Shown here in pieces: positions 43,056 through 52,521 of a DNA stretch of 64,000 nucleotides. The stretch lies in assembly GCF_900103405.1 (NCBI RefSeq), contig NZ_FNHX01000002.1:686496-750495 (forward strand), given 5' to 3'. The translations under genes and the position numbers were made by a program. Within the stretch, counting starts at the first letter, position 1, and every line of letters starts with the position of its first letter. The notes under the pieces are model-generated. The model did no database searches. It was given only the letters and a program-made list of their open reading frames with translations, and was not told the origin of the DNA. This DNA comes from Polaromonas sp. JS666. GTDB taxonomy: Bacteria > Pseudomonadota > Gammaproteobacteria > Burkholderiales > Burkholderiaceae_C.

Positions 43056-44507
43056 TCAGACCGTGGACTGGGTCTTGAACAGCGCCGCGACTTTTTTCTT
43101 GGGCTTGATGTTGGCCGACACGCCGCTGCGCGCGGGGGCAGCCTTGGCGGCGGCTTCCCAGGCGGGCTGGGCGTCGGGCGCGGCCGTCGGTTCGTAGGGC
43201 TGGTCGAAGAAGGGGTCGCGCGGCGCGGCCGGCTGGCGGTGCGGCGTGTATTCGCGGCGCTCGCGCGGCTGGCGTGCCTCGCGCGGGCTGCCGCCGTCCT
43301 CGCCTTCGCGGTACATGCGGCGGCCGTCGTTGATGCGGCCCTGCTCCTTGATGCGCGGGCGGTCTTCGTCGAATTCGAGGGGCTCGAGTTCGATCTTGGT
43401 CTTGATCAGTTTCTCGATATCGGCCACCAGGCGGTTGTCGCTGCTGGCCACAAAACTCACGGCCAGGCCCGAGGCGCCGGCGCGGCCGGTGCGGCCGATG
43501 CGGTGCACATAGTCTTCGGCATTAAAAGGCACGTCGAAGTTGAACACCGCCGGCACGTCCTTGATGTCCAGGCCGCGGGCGGCCACGTCGGTGCAGACCA
43601 GCAAGTCGACTTCGCCCTTCTTGAAGGCTTCCAGGGCCTTGAGGCGCTCGTCCTGGCTCTTGTCGCCGTGCAGTGCGGCAGTCTTCAGGCCCTCGCGCTC
43701 CAGCGAGCGGGCCAGGCGCGCGCAGCCCAGCTTGCTGTTGACGAACACAAAGGCCTGCTTCATGCCGCGCTCTTTGAGGATCTGGTGCAGCGCGCGGCGC
43801 TTGTCGTCAGCGCCCACGCTGTAGAAATGCTGCTCGACAGTAGAAGCCGTGGCATTGGAGCGCGCCACCTCGATGGTGACCGGGTCCTGCAAGTAGCTGG
43901 AGGCCAGGCGCTTGATTTCGGGCGAGAAGGTGGCCGAGAACAGCAAGGTGATGCGCTGCTTGGGCAGGTAGCTCAGGATGCGCTGCAGGTCGGGCAGGAA
44001 ACCGATGTCCAGCATGCGGTCGGCTTCGTCGAGCACCACGTACTCGACCTGGTTGAGCACCGCGTTCTTGGCTTCGATGTGGTCCAGCAGGCGGCCCGGC
44101 GTGGCCACCAGCACTTCCACGCCTTTTTTGAGCTCGGCCGTCTGCGGCTTCATGTCCATGCCGCCGAACACCACGGTGCTGCGCAGGTTGGTGTACTTGG
44201 CGTACAGCTCGACCTGCTGGGCCACCTGCACCGCGAGTTCGCGCGTGGGCAGCAGCACCAGCGCACGCACCGGGTGGCGTGCGGGCGAGGTCGAGGGGTT
44301 TTCGTGCTTCATCATGCGCTGCAGCAGCGGCAGCGAAAAAGCGGCGGTCTTGCCGGTACCGGTCTGCGCGGCGCCCATCACGTCCCGGCCCTGCAGCACG
44401 ACCGGAATGGCCTGCTCCTGGATGGGGGTCATGGTCTCGTAGCCCATTTCGGCGACGGCGCGGGCCAGCGGTTCAGCCAGCGAAAGATTCGAAAAAGAGG
44501 ATGTCAT
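43056..44507 (-). CDS. rhlE: DEAD-box RNA helicase RhlE
   Basis: 483 residues from ATG 44507; upstream frame is not conserved helicase sequence. Q-motif FSNLSLAEPLARAV.. and TPIQEQAIP, Walker A AQTGTGKT, DEAD box VLDEADRMLD, SAT motif FSATFSP, and late HRIGRTGRAG are all intact. The C-terminal tail after about residue 380 is basic, Pro/Arg-rich and disordered-like (REARQPRERREY). RhlE unwinds short RNA duplexes in ribosome and RNA turnover, often at low temperature. A leader of about 290 nt separates the best promoter from the ATG. Confidence 0.95.
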   Translation of the reverse strand: MTSSFSNLSLAEPLARAVAEMGYETMTPIQEQAIPVVLQGRDVMGAAQTGTGKTAAFSLPLLQRMMKHENPSTSPARHPVRALVLLPTRELAVQVAQQVELYAKYTNLRSTVVFGGMDMKPQTAELKKGVEVLVATPGRLLDHIEAKNAVLNQVEYVVLDEADRMLDIGFLPDLQRILSYLPKQRITLLFSATFSPEIKRLASSYLQDPVTIEVARSNATASTVEQHFYSVGADDKRRALHQILKERGMKQAFVFVNSKLGCARLARSLEREGLKTAALHGDKSQDERLKALEAFKKGEVDLLVCTDVAARGLDIKDVPAVFNFDVPFNAEDYVHRIGRTGRAGASGLAVSFVASSDNRLVADIEKLIKTKIELEPLEFDEDRPRIKEQGRINDGRRMYREGEDGGSPREARQPRERREYTPHRQPAAPRDPFFDQPYEPTAAPDAQPAWEAAAKAAPARSGVSANIKPKKKVAALFKTQSTV

Positions 44508-44849
44508 AAGAAAGCTCTGCGTAACGCTTGCGGGTATCTCTGTCGGTGGTAGCGCGCGTATCGGGGGATGGGGTTGCCTGGGCGCGCGTGCGGCCAACAG
44601 CACAGCCGTTGGCGGGAAAGGTAACACCGCAGACCGCCCGGGTCCGCGCGATCTCGACCGCGCGGCAGGGCTTGTGCAGGGCTTCCTCAGCCCCGTATTG
44701 TCGCACTTTGGGCCCATTGGCTGGTTTTGCCGGGGATTCGCGGTTTCAGGGCCTGCCGGGGGCCCGGCGCCCGGGCCGCTTGCGGTGGCAAATTGCTATT
44801 AATCTTATAGCTATCAATCCCCGCCAGTCAATGAATCCGGCCAGACAGG
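44508..44849. promoter_or_regulatory. rhlE upstream region: sigma70-like promoter and long leader
   Basis: On the minus strand TTGACT (44831-44826) and TATAAG (44809-44804) are 16 bp apart; TAAGAT (44807-44802) gives 18 bp. This would make a leader of nearly 290 nt before the rhlE ATG. The leader is GC-rich with many self-complementary stretches. The remainder of the gap holds no gene that I can support. Confidence 0.55.
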
Positions 44850-45731
44850 CTATAAATTCCGGGTACTAAAGGTGTCGCAGGCCTTGACGCTGCCGGTCTT
44901 AAAGCCGGTATCGAACCAGCGCTGGCGCTGGGCGCTGGTGCCGTGGGTAAAGCTTTCGGGCACCACCGCGCCGCCGCCGGCGCGCTGCAGGGCGTCATCG
45001 CCGATTTTGGCGGCCGCATTCATGGCTTCCTCGACGTCGCCCTGCTCCAGGATCTGGCGGGCGTTCTGCGCGTTGTGCGCCCAGACCCCGGCAAAACAGT
45101 CGGCCTGCAGTTCCAGCCGCACGCTGAGCGCGTTGTATTCAACCTTGCTGACGCGGCCGCGCATCTGCTCCATCTTGGCGCTGATGCCCAGCAGATTCTG
45201 CACATGGTGGCCCACCTCGTGGGCAATCACATAAGCCTGGGCGAAGTCGCCGGGCGCGCCCAGGCGGCTGCGCAGGGTTTCGTAAAAACCGAGGTCGATG
45301 TAGACCTTCTGGTCGCCCGGGCAATAAAACGGCCCCATGGCCGCCTGGCCCTGGCCGCAGGCCGTGGGCGTGGCGCCGCGGAACAGCACCAGCCGGGGTT
45401 TTTTGTAAGTGGCGCCGCCCTTGGCAAACACGTCGGTCCAGACGTCTTCGGTGTCGGCCAGCACGGTGGAAACAAACTTCGCCATGCGGTCGTCGGCCGG
45501 CGGCTTGTGGGCCGGCCCCTGCTGCTGCACCTGGGCCGGCGGCCCGCCACCGCTGAGCAGGCCCAGGATGGTCAGCGGGTTGATGCCGAAGATCCAGCCG
45601 CCGACCAGGGCCACCACGATGGTGCCAATGCCTATGCTGCGCCCGCCAAAACCGAAGCCGCCGCCACCCCCGCCGCCGTCATCACGCCGGTCTTCGACGT
45701 TGTCGGATTCGCGATTGCCTTCCCATTTCAT
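44850..45731 (-). CDS. Neutral zinc metallopeptidase (YpfJ family)
   Basis: 293 residues from ATG 45731 ([18 protein letters not shown]). A Gly-run and one membrane helix (about 32-60) are followed by a periplasmic domain with the zinc motif [13 protein letters not shown] and the third ligand region [14 protein letters not shown]. The C-terminal [20 protein letters not shown] is also a family signature. Substrate and role are unknown. It is divergent from a DUF4136 lipoprotein gene. Confidence 0.93.
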   Translation of the reverse strand: MKWEGNRESDNVEDRRDDGGGGGGGFGFGGRSIGIGTIVVALVGGWIFGINPLTILGLLSGGGPPAQVQQQGPAHKPPADDRMAKFVSTVLADTEDVWTDVFAKGGATYKKPRLVLFRGATPTACGQGQAAMGPFYCPGDQKVYIDLGFYETLRSRLGAPGDFAQAYVIAHEVGHHVQNLLGISAKMEQMRGRVSKVEYNALSVRLELQADCFAGVWAHNAQNARQILEQGDVEEAMNAAAKIGDDALQRAGGGAVVPESFTHGTSAQRQRWFDTGFKTGSVKACDTFSTRNL

Positions 45732-45892
45732 GATCTTCCCCTTGTCCAATGCACTTACCGTGCAATACTTGTTGGCGTCCGCCGGGCAGGCACCGCCGCA
45801 ATGCCCCGGGCGCGTGTCAGCACATGCGCCGACTTTACTTGAGCGGCGCACCCGCCGCGGAACAAAATTGAACCCCGGTGTATCCATTTCCC

Positions 45893-46627
45893 ATGAACAC
45901 TTTTGCCCTTTCCTCGCCCACAGGCCGCGGCCCGCAGCGCAGCGCCGGCGCCGTGTCGTCCCTGTTGTTCCGCTCGCCGCGCCTGGCCCTGGCGCTGCTG
46001 CTGGCCATGCTGCTCACGGCCTGCGCCAGCCCCATCACCACCCGCGTGACCAGTTTCAACCAGTGGCCCGCCGACGCGGCGGGCAGCACCTTCAGCTACA
46101 TCACGCCCATGGACACCACGCGGCAGCTGGAGCAAGCCACTTACGAAGGTTATGTGCAGGCCGAACTCGAAAAACGCGGCCTCAAACGCGCGCCAGAAGG
46201 CCAGGCCGGCCGCCTGCAGGTCGACGTGGCGGCCAGCAGCCGTAGCGAGGAAAAAACCTGGCTGCAGCCGGTCTACCAGGACAACATGGTGTTCCTGCCG
46301 CCCTACCGCGACGCCGCGGGCCGCCTCTACGGCGGCGGCTGGGTGCCCGACCCCTTCGGGCCGCGCTACGTGGGCGACCGGCCGGTCAATGTGACGGTTT
46401 ACACCAACAGCCTGCGCCTGCGCCTGCTCGACACCCAGGGCACACCACCCGGCAAGCCGCCGCGCACGGTGTTTGAATCGCGTGCCATTTACGAAGGCGG
46501 CAGCGGCGACCTGCCGCTGGTCGTGCCCTACCTGGTGCGCGCGGTGTTCGACGACTTCCCGGGCCAGAACGGCCAGGTGCGCGTCGTGAAGTTCGACGAA
46601 AAAACCGGCGCCGTGATCAAAAAATAG
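45893..46627 (+). CDS. DUF4136-domain lipoprotein
   Basis: 244 residues from ATG 45893; a GTG at 45878 would add five residues. The signal is long (1 to about 40) and ends in the lipobox LLTAC. The mature part has the DUF4136 layout: [52 protein letters not shown] and a C-terminal VVKFDEKTG. It is probably anchored to the outer membrane by its N-terminal Cys. Function unknown. It is divergent from the zinc metallopeptidase gene and converges with a hydratase gene. Confidence 0.88.
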   Translation: MNTFALSSPTGRGPQRSAGAVSSLLFRSPRLALALLLAMLLTACASPITTRVTSFNQWPADAAGSTFSYITPMDTTRQLEQATYEGYVQAELEKRGLKRAPEGQAGRLQVDVAASSRSEEKTWLQPVYQDNMVFLPPYRDAAGRLYGGGWVPDPFGPRYVGDRPVNVTVYTNSLRLRLLDTQGTPPGKPPRTVFESRAIYEGGSGDLPLVVPYLVRAVFDDFPGQNGQVRVVKFDEKTGAVIKK

Positions 46628-46635
46628 CGCGCCGA

Positions 46636-47487
46636 TTACTCGAACCGGACCGCCAGCCCCTTGAGCGCGCCGGCCAGCGGGCCGTCCGCTGCTATCTCGG
46701 TATGCCAGCGCTGCCCGGCCTGCACCGGCCAGGCGTCGGTCAGCGTGCCGGTGGTGATGAGATCGCCGGCCCGCAAAGCCGGCGCGCCCGGCGTGGCGCG
46801 CAGCTCGCGCACAAAATGCAGCAAGGCCTGCACCGGGCCATCCAGCACATTGGCGCCCACGCCCTGGTCCTTGAGCACACCGTCGGCATACAGCTTGAGC
46901 CGCAGGCCGGCCAGCGCGTCTATCAGCGCCTCGGGTTCCGTTGCGGCGGGCAGCGCCACCGTATGGCCCACCAGCAGCCGGCCGTGCAGGCCGCCGTCTG
47001 CCACGGCCTGCGCGGCGCTGAACTTCCAGCCCGGGAAATGCGTGTGCACGATTTCATAGCCGTGCGCCACCCAGGCGATCGCCGCCACCAGCTGCGCGGC
47101 CGTGCAATCGGGCGGCGGCGCCTCGCGCAGGCCGAACACCACCTCGGGCTCTATGCGCGGCTCGCACAAGCCCTTGATCGAGATCACGCCCTCATTGGGC
47201 GCGGCGGCATCAATCTGCACCAGGCTGCTGCGCCACACCGTGCCCCAGATGGGCCCGTAGACCCCATAACGCGGCCAGATGGTGCGGTTGGTAAAGCCGA
47301 CCTTGTAGCCGACCGGCGCGTCGCCTTGCTCGCTGCGCGCGGCGCGCACGGCCAGCGCGGTGGCATAGGCCAGCGGCACGTCGGCCGGCACGGTGGCGGG
47401 CCAGGGCAGCGGTCGGGCTTCAAGGCGGGCGCGGGCCAGGTCGGCGACCAGCGCGGGAATGTCCGGGTGCGAGGGGGTGTTGTTCAT
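46636..47487 (-). CDS. 2-keto-4-pentenoate hydratase-like protein (FAH family)
   Basis: 283 residues from ATG 47487; the upstream frame is low complexity. Motifs of the hydratase/FAH superfamily: VGYKVGFTNRTIWPRYGVYGP, GLCEPRIEPEVVFGL with the metal-binding Glu pair, HTHFPGWKFSAAQAVADGGLHGRLLVG and GDLITTGTLTDAWPV. Such enzymes add water to 2-oxopent-4-enoate or related products of meta-cleavage pathways. No other meta-pathway gene is near, so the true substrate is open. It is divergent from pcp by 44 bp. Confidence 0.9.
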   Translation of the reverse strand: MNNTPSHPDIPALVADLARARLEARPLPWPATVPADVPLAYATALAVRAARSEQGDAPVGYKVGFTNRTIWPRYGVYGPIWGTVWRSSLVQIDAAAPNEGVISIKGLCEPRIEPEVVFGLREAPPPDCTAAQLVAAIAWVAHGYEIVHTHFPGWKFSAAQAVADGGLHGRLLVGHTVALPAATEPEALIDALAGLRLKLYADGVLKDQGVGANVLDGPVQALLHFVRELRATPGAPALRAGDLITTGTLTDAWPVQAGQRWHTEIAADGPLAGALKGLAVRFE

Positions 47488-47531
47488 CGGGCCATGGTAG
47501 CCAAAAAGCCGCCTTCGCTCACAATGGCCGC

Positions 47532-48215
47532 ATGCCCTCTTCCTCCACACTCACCGCTTCCCTTCCCCGCGTGCTGCTGACCGGTTTTGACCCCTTTGGC
47601 GACACCGGCCACAGCGGCCAGCCCCTGAACCCCAGCTGGCTGGCGGTGAAGGCGCTGCACGGCAAGCGCATAGGCGGCCACCTCGTGGTGGCGGCGCAGC
47701 TGCCCACCGTGTTCCAGGCATCGGTGGACGAACTCACGCGGCTGCTCCAGCTGCACAAGCCGGCGCTGGTGGTCTGCGTGGGCCAGGCCGGCGGGCGCGG
47801 CGCGATCTCGCTGGAACGCATCGCCATCAACGTCAACGACGCGCGCATCCCCGACAACATCGGCGCGCAGCCCGTGGACACCCCGGTGGTGGCCGGCGGG
47901 CCCGCGGCCTATTTCAGCAGCCTGCCCATCAAGGCCATGCTGCAGGCGCTGCAAGCCGCGGGCGTGGCGGCCGAGGTCTCGCAGACGGCGGGCACTTTTG
48001 TCTGCAACCACGTGTTTTATGCGCTCATGCACGCGCTGGCCACCCGGCGCGGCTTCAAGCGCACGCGCGGCGGTTTTATCCATGTGCCCTACCTGCCCGA
48101 ACAGGGCGCGCCCAGCATGCCGCTGGAGGAGATCGTGCGCGGGCTGCGGCTGGCCGTGGCAGCCGCGCTGGCCACACCGCGCGACATTGCCAAGGGCGCG
48201 GGGGCCGTCAGCTAG
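47532..48215 (+). CDS. pcp: Pyrrolidone-carboxylate peptidase
   Basis: 227 residues. It removes N-terminal pyroglutamate from peptides. Family C15 motifs: LLTGFDPFGDTGHSGQPLNPSWLAVKAL, the catalytic Glu in ISLERIAINVNDARIPDN, the catalytic Cys in GTFVCNHVFYALMH, and the catalytic His in GGFIHVPYLPEQ. Length is usual. It starts 44 bp from the divergent hydratase gene. Its end overlaps the convergent small membrane-protein gene by 8 bp. Confidence 0.95.
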   Translation: MPSSSTLTASLPRVLLTGFDPFGDTGHSGQPLNPSWLAVKALHGKRIGGHLVVAAQLPTVFQASVDELTRLLQLHKPALVVCVGQAGGRGAISLERIAINVNDARIPDNIGAQPVDTPVVAGGPAAYFSSLPIKAMLQALQAAGVAAEVSQTAGTFVCNHVFYALMHALATRRGFKRTRGGFIHVPYLPEQGAPSMPLEEIVRGLRLAVAAALATPRDIAKGAGAVS

Positions 48216-48471
48216 CCAAGGTGTCGTCCCGCGTGCCGGAATCCCGCGCGGGCGCGGCGGGTTCGTCGCGCAGCAATCGCCACAGCAAAAAAGTGCCGAG
48301 GATGGCGTTGCCCAGCGCAAAACCGGTGAGCAGCAGCGTGGCCCAGGCGGTCAAGGGGTGGTTGTGCACCACCCAGGCCAGCAGCGGCGACAGGCCATTG
48401 AGCGTGAGCATCAGCCAGAACAGCGGGTTGCGCGGCTGGTAGAGGCGGGAAAGAGGGCGTGACGGTGGCAT
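48208..48471 (-). CDS. Small membrane protein of unknown function
   Basis: 87 residues from ATG 48471 (a GTG one codon earlier is also possible). Two hydrophobic segments, PLFWLMLTLNGLSPLLAWVV and AWATLLLTGFALGNAILGTFLLW, flank a short loop with HNHPLT. The ends are polar. No family is recognised. It overlaps pcp by 8 bp at its 3' end. Confidence 0.6.
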   Translation of the reverse strand: MPPSRPLSRLYQPRNPLFWLMLTLNGLSPLLAWVVHNHPLTAWATLLLTGFALGNAILGTFLLWRLLRDEPAAPARDSGTRDDTLAS

Positions 48472-48531
48472 CACCCATGCTAACCGCGCAGGCCCTACGC
48501 GGGCCTGACAAGCAGGGCCTGTTAACAGGCC

Positions 48532-48918
48532 CTAACGAATGGCAAACGACGCGGCCATCAAACCCTGGGCTGAGCGCGCCGGGTGGGCCGGCATCACGCT
48601 GCCCGCGGAAGCCGAGGCTTCGGCAAAAGCCGGCGCCTTGGGCGCGCCCTCGGCGGCGGGCGGCGGCGATGCGCCGGCGACGACGCGGGCCTGCTGGATG
48701 CAGCTATGGCGCGCGGCGCCCGCGCTGGTTTCCATGCAATGCGCGATCACCACCAGCTCGGCCCGCCGCTGCTCATCGCGCACCTTGGCCTTTGTTACCT
48801 GCGAATCCGCCACAAAGGCCATGGCGGCCAGCTGGCACAGGATCACCAGGCCCGCCGCGACCATCAGCAGCGTCTTGTAGGGCAGCTCGTCGAACTTCCT
48901 CAAATGCACAGAAAACAT
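48532..48918 (-). CDS. Putative single-pass membrane protein of unknown function
   Basis: 128 residues from ATG 48918, which has a good GGGGAGG RBS. One membrane helix (about 16-36: TLLMVAAGLVILCQLAAMAFV) is followed by a basic, Cys-containing region with RRAELVVIAHCMETSAGAARHSCIQQARV and then an Ala/Pro-rich C-terminal part. No domain is recognised. The RBS and membrane helix favour this strand over the overlapping plus-strand frame. Confidence 0.65.
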   Translation of the reverse strand: MFSVHLRKFDELPYKTLLMVAAGLVILCQLAAMAFVADSQVTKAKVRDEQRRAELVVIAHCMETSAGAARHSCIQQARVVAGASPPPAAEGAPKAPAFAEASASAGSVMPAHPARSAQGLMAASFAIR

Positions 48919-49075
48919 GGCAACCTCCCCGTTGGTTACACCATGCTAGGGCGGGCTGGCAATAGTCCATTCGGCGCCTTGCCCGTCCCGCTGTAGGATA
49001 AAAACCTCTCGTGACATTTGGCCGCGCGCCGGCCCCTCCACCACTTCGCGGGCCTTCCCGCTTACCATCGCAGGC

Positions 49076-49993
49076 ATGACGCTCCATCCGTATCCCACCT
49101 CGCTGGACGCCGGACAGACCGCCGCGCGGCTACCCTACCCGCTGCTGGTCACCGAACTCATACGCCTGCTCAAGGACGAGTCGGTCAAGGTCCCGCAGCG
49201 GGTGGTGCAGCCCCTGCCGGGCGGCGGCAGCCTGTTCGTGATGCCGGCGCTGGACGCCCGCACCGCGATCGCCAAGCTCATCACCCTGACCCCTGCCAAC
49301 GCCGGCAGCGGCCTGCCCGCCATCCAGGGCGACGTGGTGGTGTTTGACGTGGCCACCGGCCGGCGCCGGCTAATGCTGGACGGCCCCACCGTCACCGCCA
49401 GGCGCACCGCCGCCGTCTCCTTGCTGGCCGCGCAGCGGCTGGCGCCCAACACCCGCGGGCCCATGCTGATCGTTGGCGCCGGCGTGCAGGGCGTGGCGCA
49501 TCTCGAAGCCTTTGCCCAGGGCCTGGGCGTGCGCGACTTCCGCATCACCTCGCGCAGCCACGCCAGCGCCCAGGCCCTGGCGCAGCACGCGCAATCGCTG
49601 GGCCTGAACGGCCGCGTCGTGCCCGACGCCGATGCCGCGCTGGCCGACTGCCCGCTGGCCGCCACCTGCACGCCCGCCGGCGGCGTGGTGCTCAGCGCCC
49701 TGCCGCGCGACGACGGTTTTATCAGCGCCGTGGGCGCCTATACGCCGGCCATGGTGGAGCTCAGCGCCGCGTTGTGCCAGTACGTCGCGGCGCAGGGCAG
49801 CGTGCTGGTCGACACCCCCGACGCCGTGCATGAGGCCGGCGACCTGCTGCAGGCCGGCCTGGACGTGGCCCGCTTCGCCAGCCTGGGCGAAGTGATACGC
49901 CAGGACATGAAAAAGCCCGACGGGCCGGTGCTCTTCAAAAGCTGCGGTTGGGCGGGCTGGGATTTGGCCGCGGCGCGCACGGCGCTGGCCTGA
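49076..49993 (+). CDS. Ornithine cyclodeaminase / mu-crystallin family protein (pyrroline-2-carboxylate reductase type)
   Basis: 305 residues. NAD(P) site MLIVGAGVQGVAHLEAFAQGL and the substrate region VFVMPALDARTAIAKLITLTPANAGSGLP, which holds a Lys equivalent to the family's active-site Lys. GPTVTARRTAAVSLLAAQRLAP is typical of the group. Members include delta-1-pyrroline-2-carboxylate reductases and alanine dehydrogenases. Which reaction occurs here cannot be told from sequence. It stands alone with a 157-bp gap upstream and is followed by a UspA gene. Confidence 0.88.
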   Translation: MTLHPYPTSLDAGQTAARLPYPLLVTELIRLLKDESVKVPQRVVQPLPGGGSLFVMPALDARTAIAKLITLTPANAGSGLPAIQGDVVVFDVATGRRRLMLDGPTVTARRTAAVSLLAAQRLAPNTRGPMLIVGAGVQGVAHLEAFAQGLGVRDFRITSRSHASAQALAQHAQSLGLNGRVVPDADAALADCPLAATCTPAGGVVLSALPRDDGFISAVGAYTPAMVELSAALCQYVAAQGSVLVDTPDAVHEAGDLLQAGLDVARFASLGEVIRQDMKKPDGPVLFKSCGWAGWDLAAARTALA

Positions 49994-50076
49994 ACGTCGA
50001 GCGCAAGCAGGCGCTCACCTACACCGGAATTGCGATGCCGGTGTTACGCTGGCCCATCCACACCGGAGGTAACACC

Positions 50077-50499
50077 ATGAAGATTCTGTTCGCTGCCGAC
50101 GGCAGCAAGTACACCAAAAAAGCCCTGGCCTTCCTGGTCAACCATGAAGACCTCGCCGGCGCCGAAGGCGAGGTGGTGGTGGTCAATGTGCAGGCGCCCG
50201 TGCCGGGCCGCGTCAAAAGCATGCTGGGATCGGCCAACGTCAAGGCCTACCATGCCGAAGAGTCGCAAAAAGTGCTGGCGCCCATAGAACGCTTCCTCAA
50301 GCGCCACAAGCTGTCCTTCAAGACCGTTGCCGTGGTCGGCACGCCCACCGACGAAATCCTGCGCGCCGCCAAACGCGAAAAGGCCCACCTCATCGTCATG
50401 GGCACGCACGGCCAGGGTTTGCTGAGCCGCGCGCTGATCGGCAGCGTGGCCCAGCGTGTGGTCGCGGAGAGTGATGTCCCGGTGCTGCTGGTCAAATAG
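50077..50499 (+). CDS. Universal stress protein (UspA family)
   Basis: 140 residues from ATG 50077 with a perfect GGAGGT RBS. Single Usp domain: KILFAADGSKYTKKALAFLV, then the ATP-loop signature GTHGQGLLSRALIGSVAQRV (G-x2-G-x9-G-S), which suggests an ATP-binding type, and a final PVLLVK. Such proteins help survival under stress. It converges with dcd. Confidence 0.93.
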   Translation: MKILFAADGSKYTKKALAFLVNHEDLAGAEGEVVVVNVQAPVPGRVKSMLGSANVKAYHAEESQKVLAPIERFLKRHKLSFKTVAVVGTPTDEILRAAKREKAHLIVMGTHGQGLLSRALIGSVAQRVVAESDVPVLLVK

Positions 50500-50535
50500 A
50501 GGCCGCCCGCGCGCGGCCAGCGCCCCCCGGCCTGT

Positions 50536-51108
50536 TTAAGCCTTGGGCAGCGTCACCCCAACCTGCCCCTGGTACTTGCCGCCGCGGTCCTTGTATGAGA
50601 CCTCGCAGACGTCGTCCTTGTCGCTCTCGAAGAACAGCACCTGGGCGCAGCCCTCGCCGGCGTAGATCTTGGCGGGCAGCGGCGTGGTGTTGGAGAACTC
50701 CAGCGTCACATAACCTTCCCATTCGGGCTCAAAGGGCGTGACGTTGACGATGATGCCGCAGCGCGCATAGGTGCTTTTGCCCAGGCAGATGGTCAGCACA
50801 TTGCGCGGGATGCGGAAGTATTCGACGGTGCGGGCCAGCGCGAAGCTGTTGGGCGGGATGATGCAGCTGTCGCCGTGGAAGTCGACAAAACTTTTTTCAT
50901 CGAAGTTCTTGGGGTCGACCACCGTGCTGTGGATGTTGGTGAAGACCTTGAACTCGGGTGCGCAGCGGATGTCGTAGCCGTAGCTGCTGGTGCCGTAGCT
51001 GATGATCTTGTGGCCGTCGCGCTGCCGGATCTGGCCGGGTTCGAAAGGCTCGATCATGCCGTGCTGCTCGGACATGCGGCGTATCCATTTATCGCTCTTG
51101 ATGCTCAT
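50536..51108 (-). CDS. dcd: dCTP deaminase
   Basis: 190 residues. Deaminates dCTP to dUTP for thymidylate synthesis. Motifs: [20 protein letters not shown], the active-site segment [32 protein letters not shown] with the catalytic Glu, and [16 protein letters not shown]. The length and ending [13 protein letters not shown] match the homotrimeric type. The gene is downstream of guaD on the same strand with a 72-bp gap. Confidence 0.97.
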   Translation of the reverse strand: MSIKSDKWIRRMSEQHGMIEPFEPGQIRQRDGHKIISYGTSSYGYDIRCAPEFKVFTNIHSTVVDPKNFDEKSFVDFHGDSCIIPPNSFALARTVEYFRIPRNVLTICLGKSTYARCGIIVNVTPFEPEWEGYVTLEFSNTTPLPAKIYAGEGCAQVLFFESDKDDVCEVSYKDRGGKYQGQVGVTLPKA

Positions 51109-51180
51109 TCGGGGGAACTCCTCACTGTGACCCGATTGTAGGCAAGGTTGGCGCCCCCTCTCCCAGGGGCAGGGAGCCGG

Positions 51181-52464
51181 CTATAAAGCCTGCGAAATCA
51201 CGGTGCGCTCCACCACCCGGTCATCCCCCAGCACGATCAGCGCGAACAGCAGCTCGCCCAGGTTGTCGGCCAGCGCGGTCTTGCGCGCCAGCAGCGGCGT
51301 GGCCTGCGGGTTGAGCACCAGAAAATCGGCCTCGCAGCCGGGCTGCAGGTTGCCGACCACGCCTTCCAGGCCCAACGCGCGCGCCGCGCCCGCCGTGTGC
51401 TGCCACCACAGCTGCTGCGGCAAGAGCGACAGGCCCGGCTTGGTCTGCCCTTCGCGGCCCACGTAATAGGCGGCCAGCATGGTGTGGAAGGGACTGAAGG
51501 AGGTGCCGCCGCCCACGTCGCTGGCCAGGCCGTAGGGATAACCGATGCGCTCGGCGCCCTCGTAGTCAAAAAAGCCGCTGCCCAGGAAGAGGTTGCTGGT
51601 CGGGCTCACGGCGGCCGCCGTGCCGGTGGCGCGCATCAGCGCGCGGTCTTCGTCGTCGATATGTATGCAGTGGGCATAAACGGCGCGCGGGCGCAGCAGG
51701 CCGAACTGCTGGTACACGCTCAAATAGCTGCGCGCCTTCGGGTACAGCTGCCGCACCCAGGCGATCTCGTCCTTGTTCTCGGCGACGTGGGACTGTATCC
51801 AGACGTCGGGGTATTTCGCGGCCAGCTCGCCGGCGCCGCGCAGCTGGGCCTCGCTGCAGCTGGGCACAAAACGCGGGGTGATGGCATAGCCCAGGCGGTC
51901 CACGCCGTGCCAGCGCTGGATCAGGGCTTCGGTGTCGATAAGGCTTTGCGCGGTGTCGTCGCGCACGCCCTCGGGCGAGTTCTGGTCCATCAGGCATTTG
52001 CCGGTCATCAGGCGCAGGCTGCGCTTTTGCGCTTCGCTGAACAGCGCGTTGACGGACGCGGGATGCGAGGTGGCAAAAGCCAGTGCGGTGGTAACGCCGT
52101 TGCGCAGCAGCTCGTCAACGAAAAAAGTGGCAGCCTGCGCGCTGTGCCCGGCGGCCGAGAAGCGGCTTTCTTCGGGAAAGGTGTAATTTTCCAGCCAGGG
52201 CAGCAGGCCTTCGGCGGGCGAGCCGATCACGTCGAGCTGCGGGTAGTGGATGTGCATGTCCACAAAACCCGGCGCGATGAGGCGGCCCGGCAGCTGTTCG
52301 ACAGGCAGCTCGGCAAAACGCGGCGCCAGGGCCTGGTAGCTGCCCACGGCCTGCACCACCTGGCGGCCCTGCGCGTCGGGGCCGACCACCAGCAGGCCGT
52401 CGGCCTCATAGGCGGCCTGGGCGGGGCCGGTGAAATACAGGAGGGCGGCGCGGTAGGCTTTCAT
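51181..52464 (-). CDS. guaD: Guanine deaminase
   Basis: 427 residues of the amidohydrolase family. Converts guanine to xanthine and ammonia. Metal ligands: VDMHIHYPQLDVIG (HxH), IQSHVAENKDEIAWV (His) and YAHCIHIDDEDRALM (His), then SDVGGGTSFSPFHTM with the metal-binding Asp. The product xanthine could feed the xanthine dehydrogenase whose gene starts at the right end of the window. The gene is upstream of dcd, downstream of queD, all on the minus strand. Confidence 0.93.
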   Translation of the reverse strand: MKAYRAALLYFTGPAQAAYEADGLLVVGPDAQGRQVVQAVGSYQALAPRFAELPVEQLPGRLIAPGFVDMHIHYPQLDVIGSPAEGLLPWLENYTFPEESRFSAAGHSAQAATFFVDELLRNGVTTALAFATSHPASVNALFSEAQKRSLRLMTGKCLMDQNSPEGVRDDTAQSLIDTEALIQRWHGVDRLGYAITPRFVPSCSEAQLRGAGELAAKYPDVWIQSHVAENKDEIAWVRQLYPKARSYLSVYQQFGLLRPRAVYAHCIHIDDEDRALMRATGTAAAVSPTSNLFLGSGFFDYEGAERIGYPYGLASDVGGGTSFSPFHTMLAAYYVGREGQTKPGLSLLPQQLWWQHTAGAARALGLEGVVGNLQPGCEADFLVLNPQATPLLARKTALADNLGELLFALIVLGDDRVVERTVISQAL

Positions 52465-52521
52465 GGGGCTAGGTTACCCCAGCAGGTGCGCGCCACGATA
52501 TGCAAATCCCGATAAAGGGTA

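Noticed and set aside
48539..48880. Plus-strand frame opposite the 128-residue membrane protein
   Set aside because: No RBS or motif; the minus-strand frame has a GGGGAGG RBS and a clear membrane helix.
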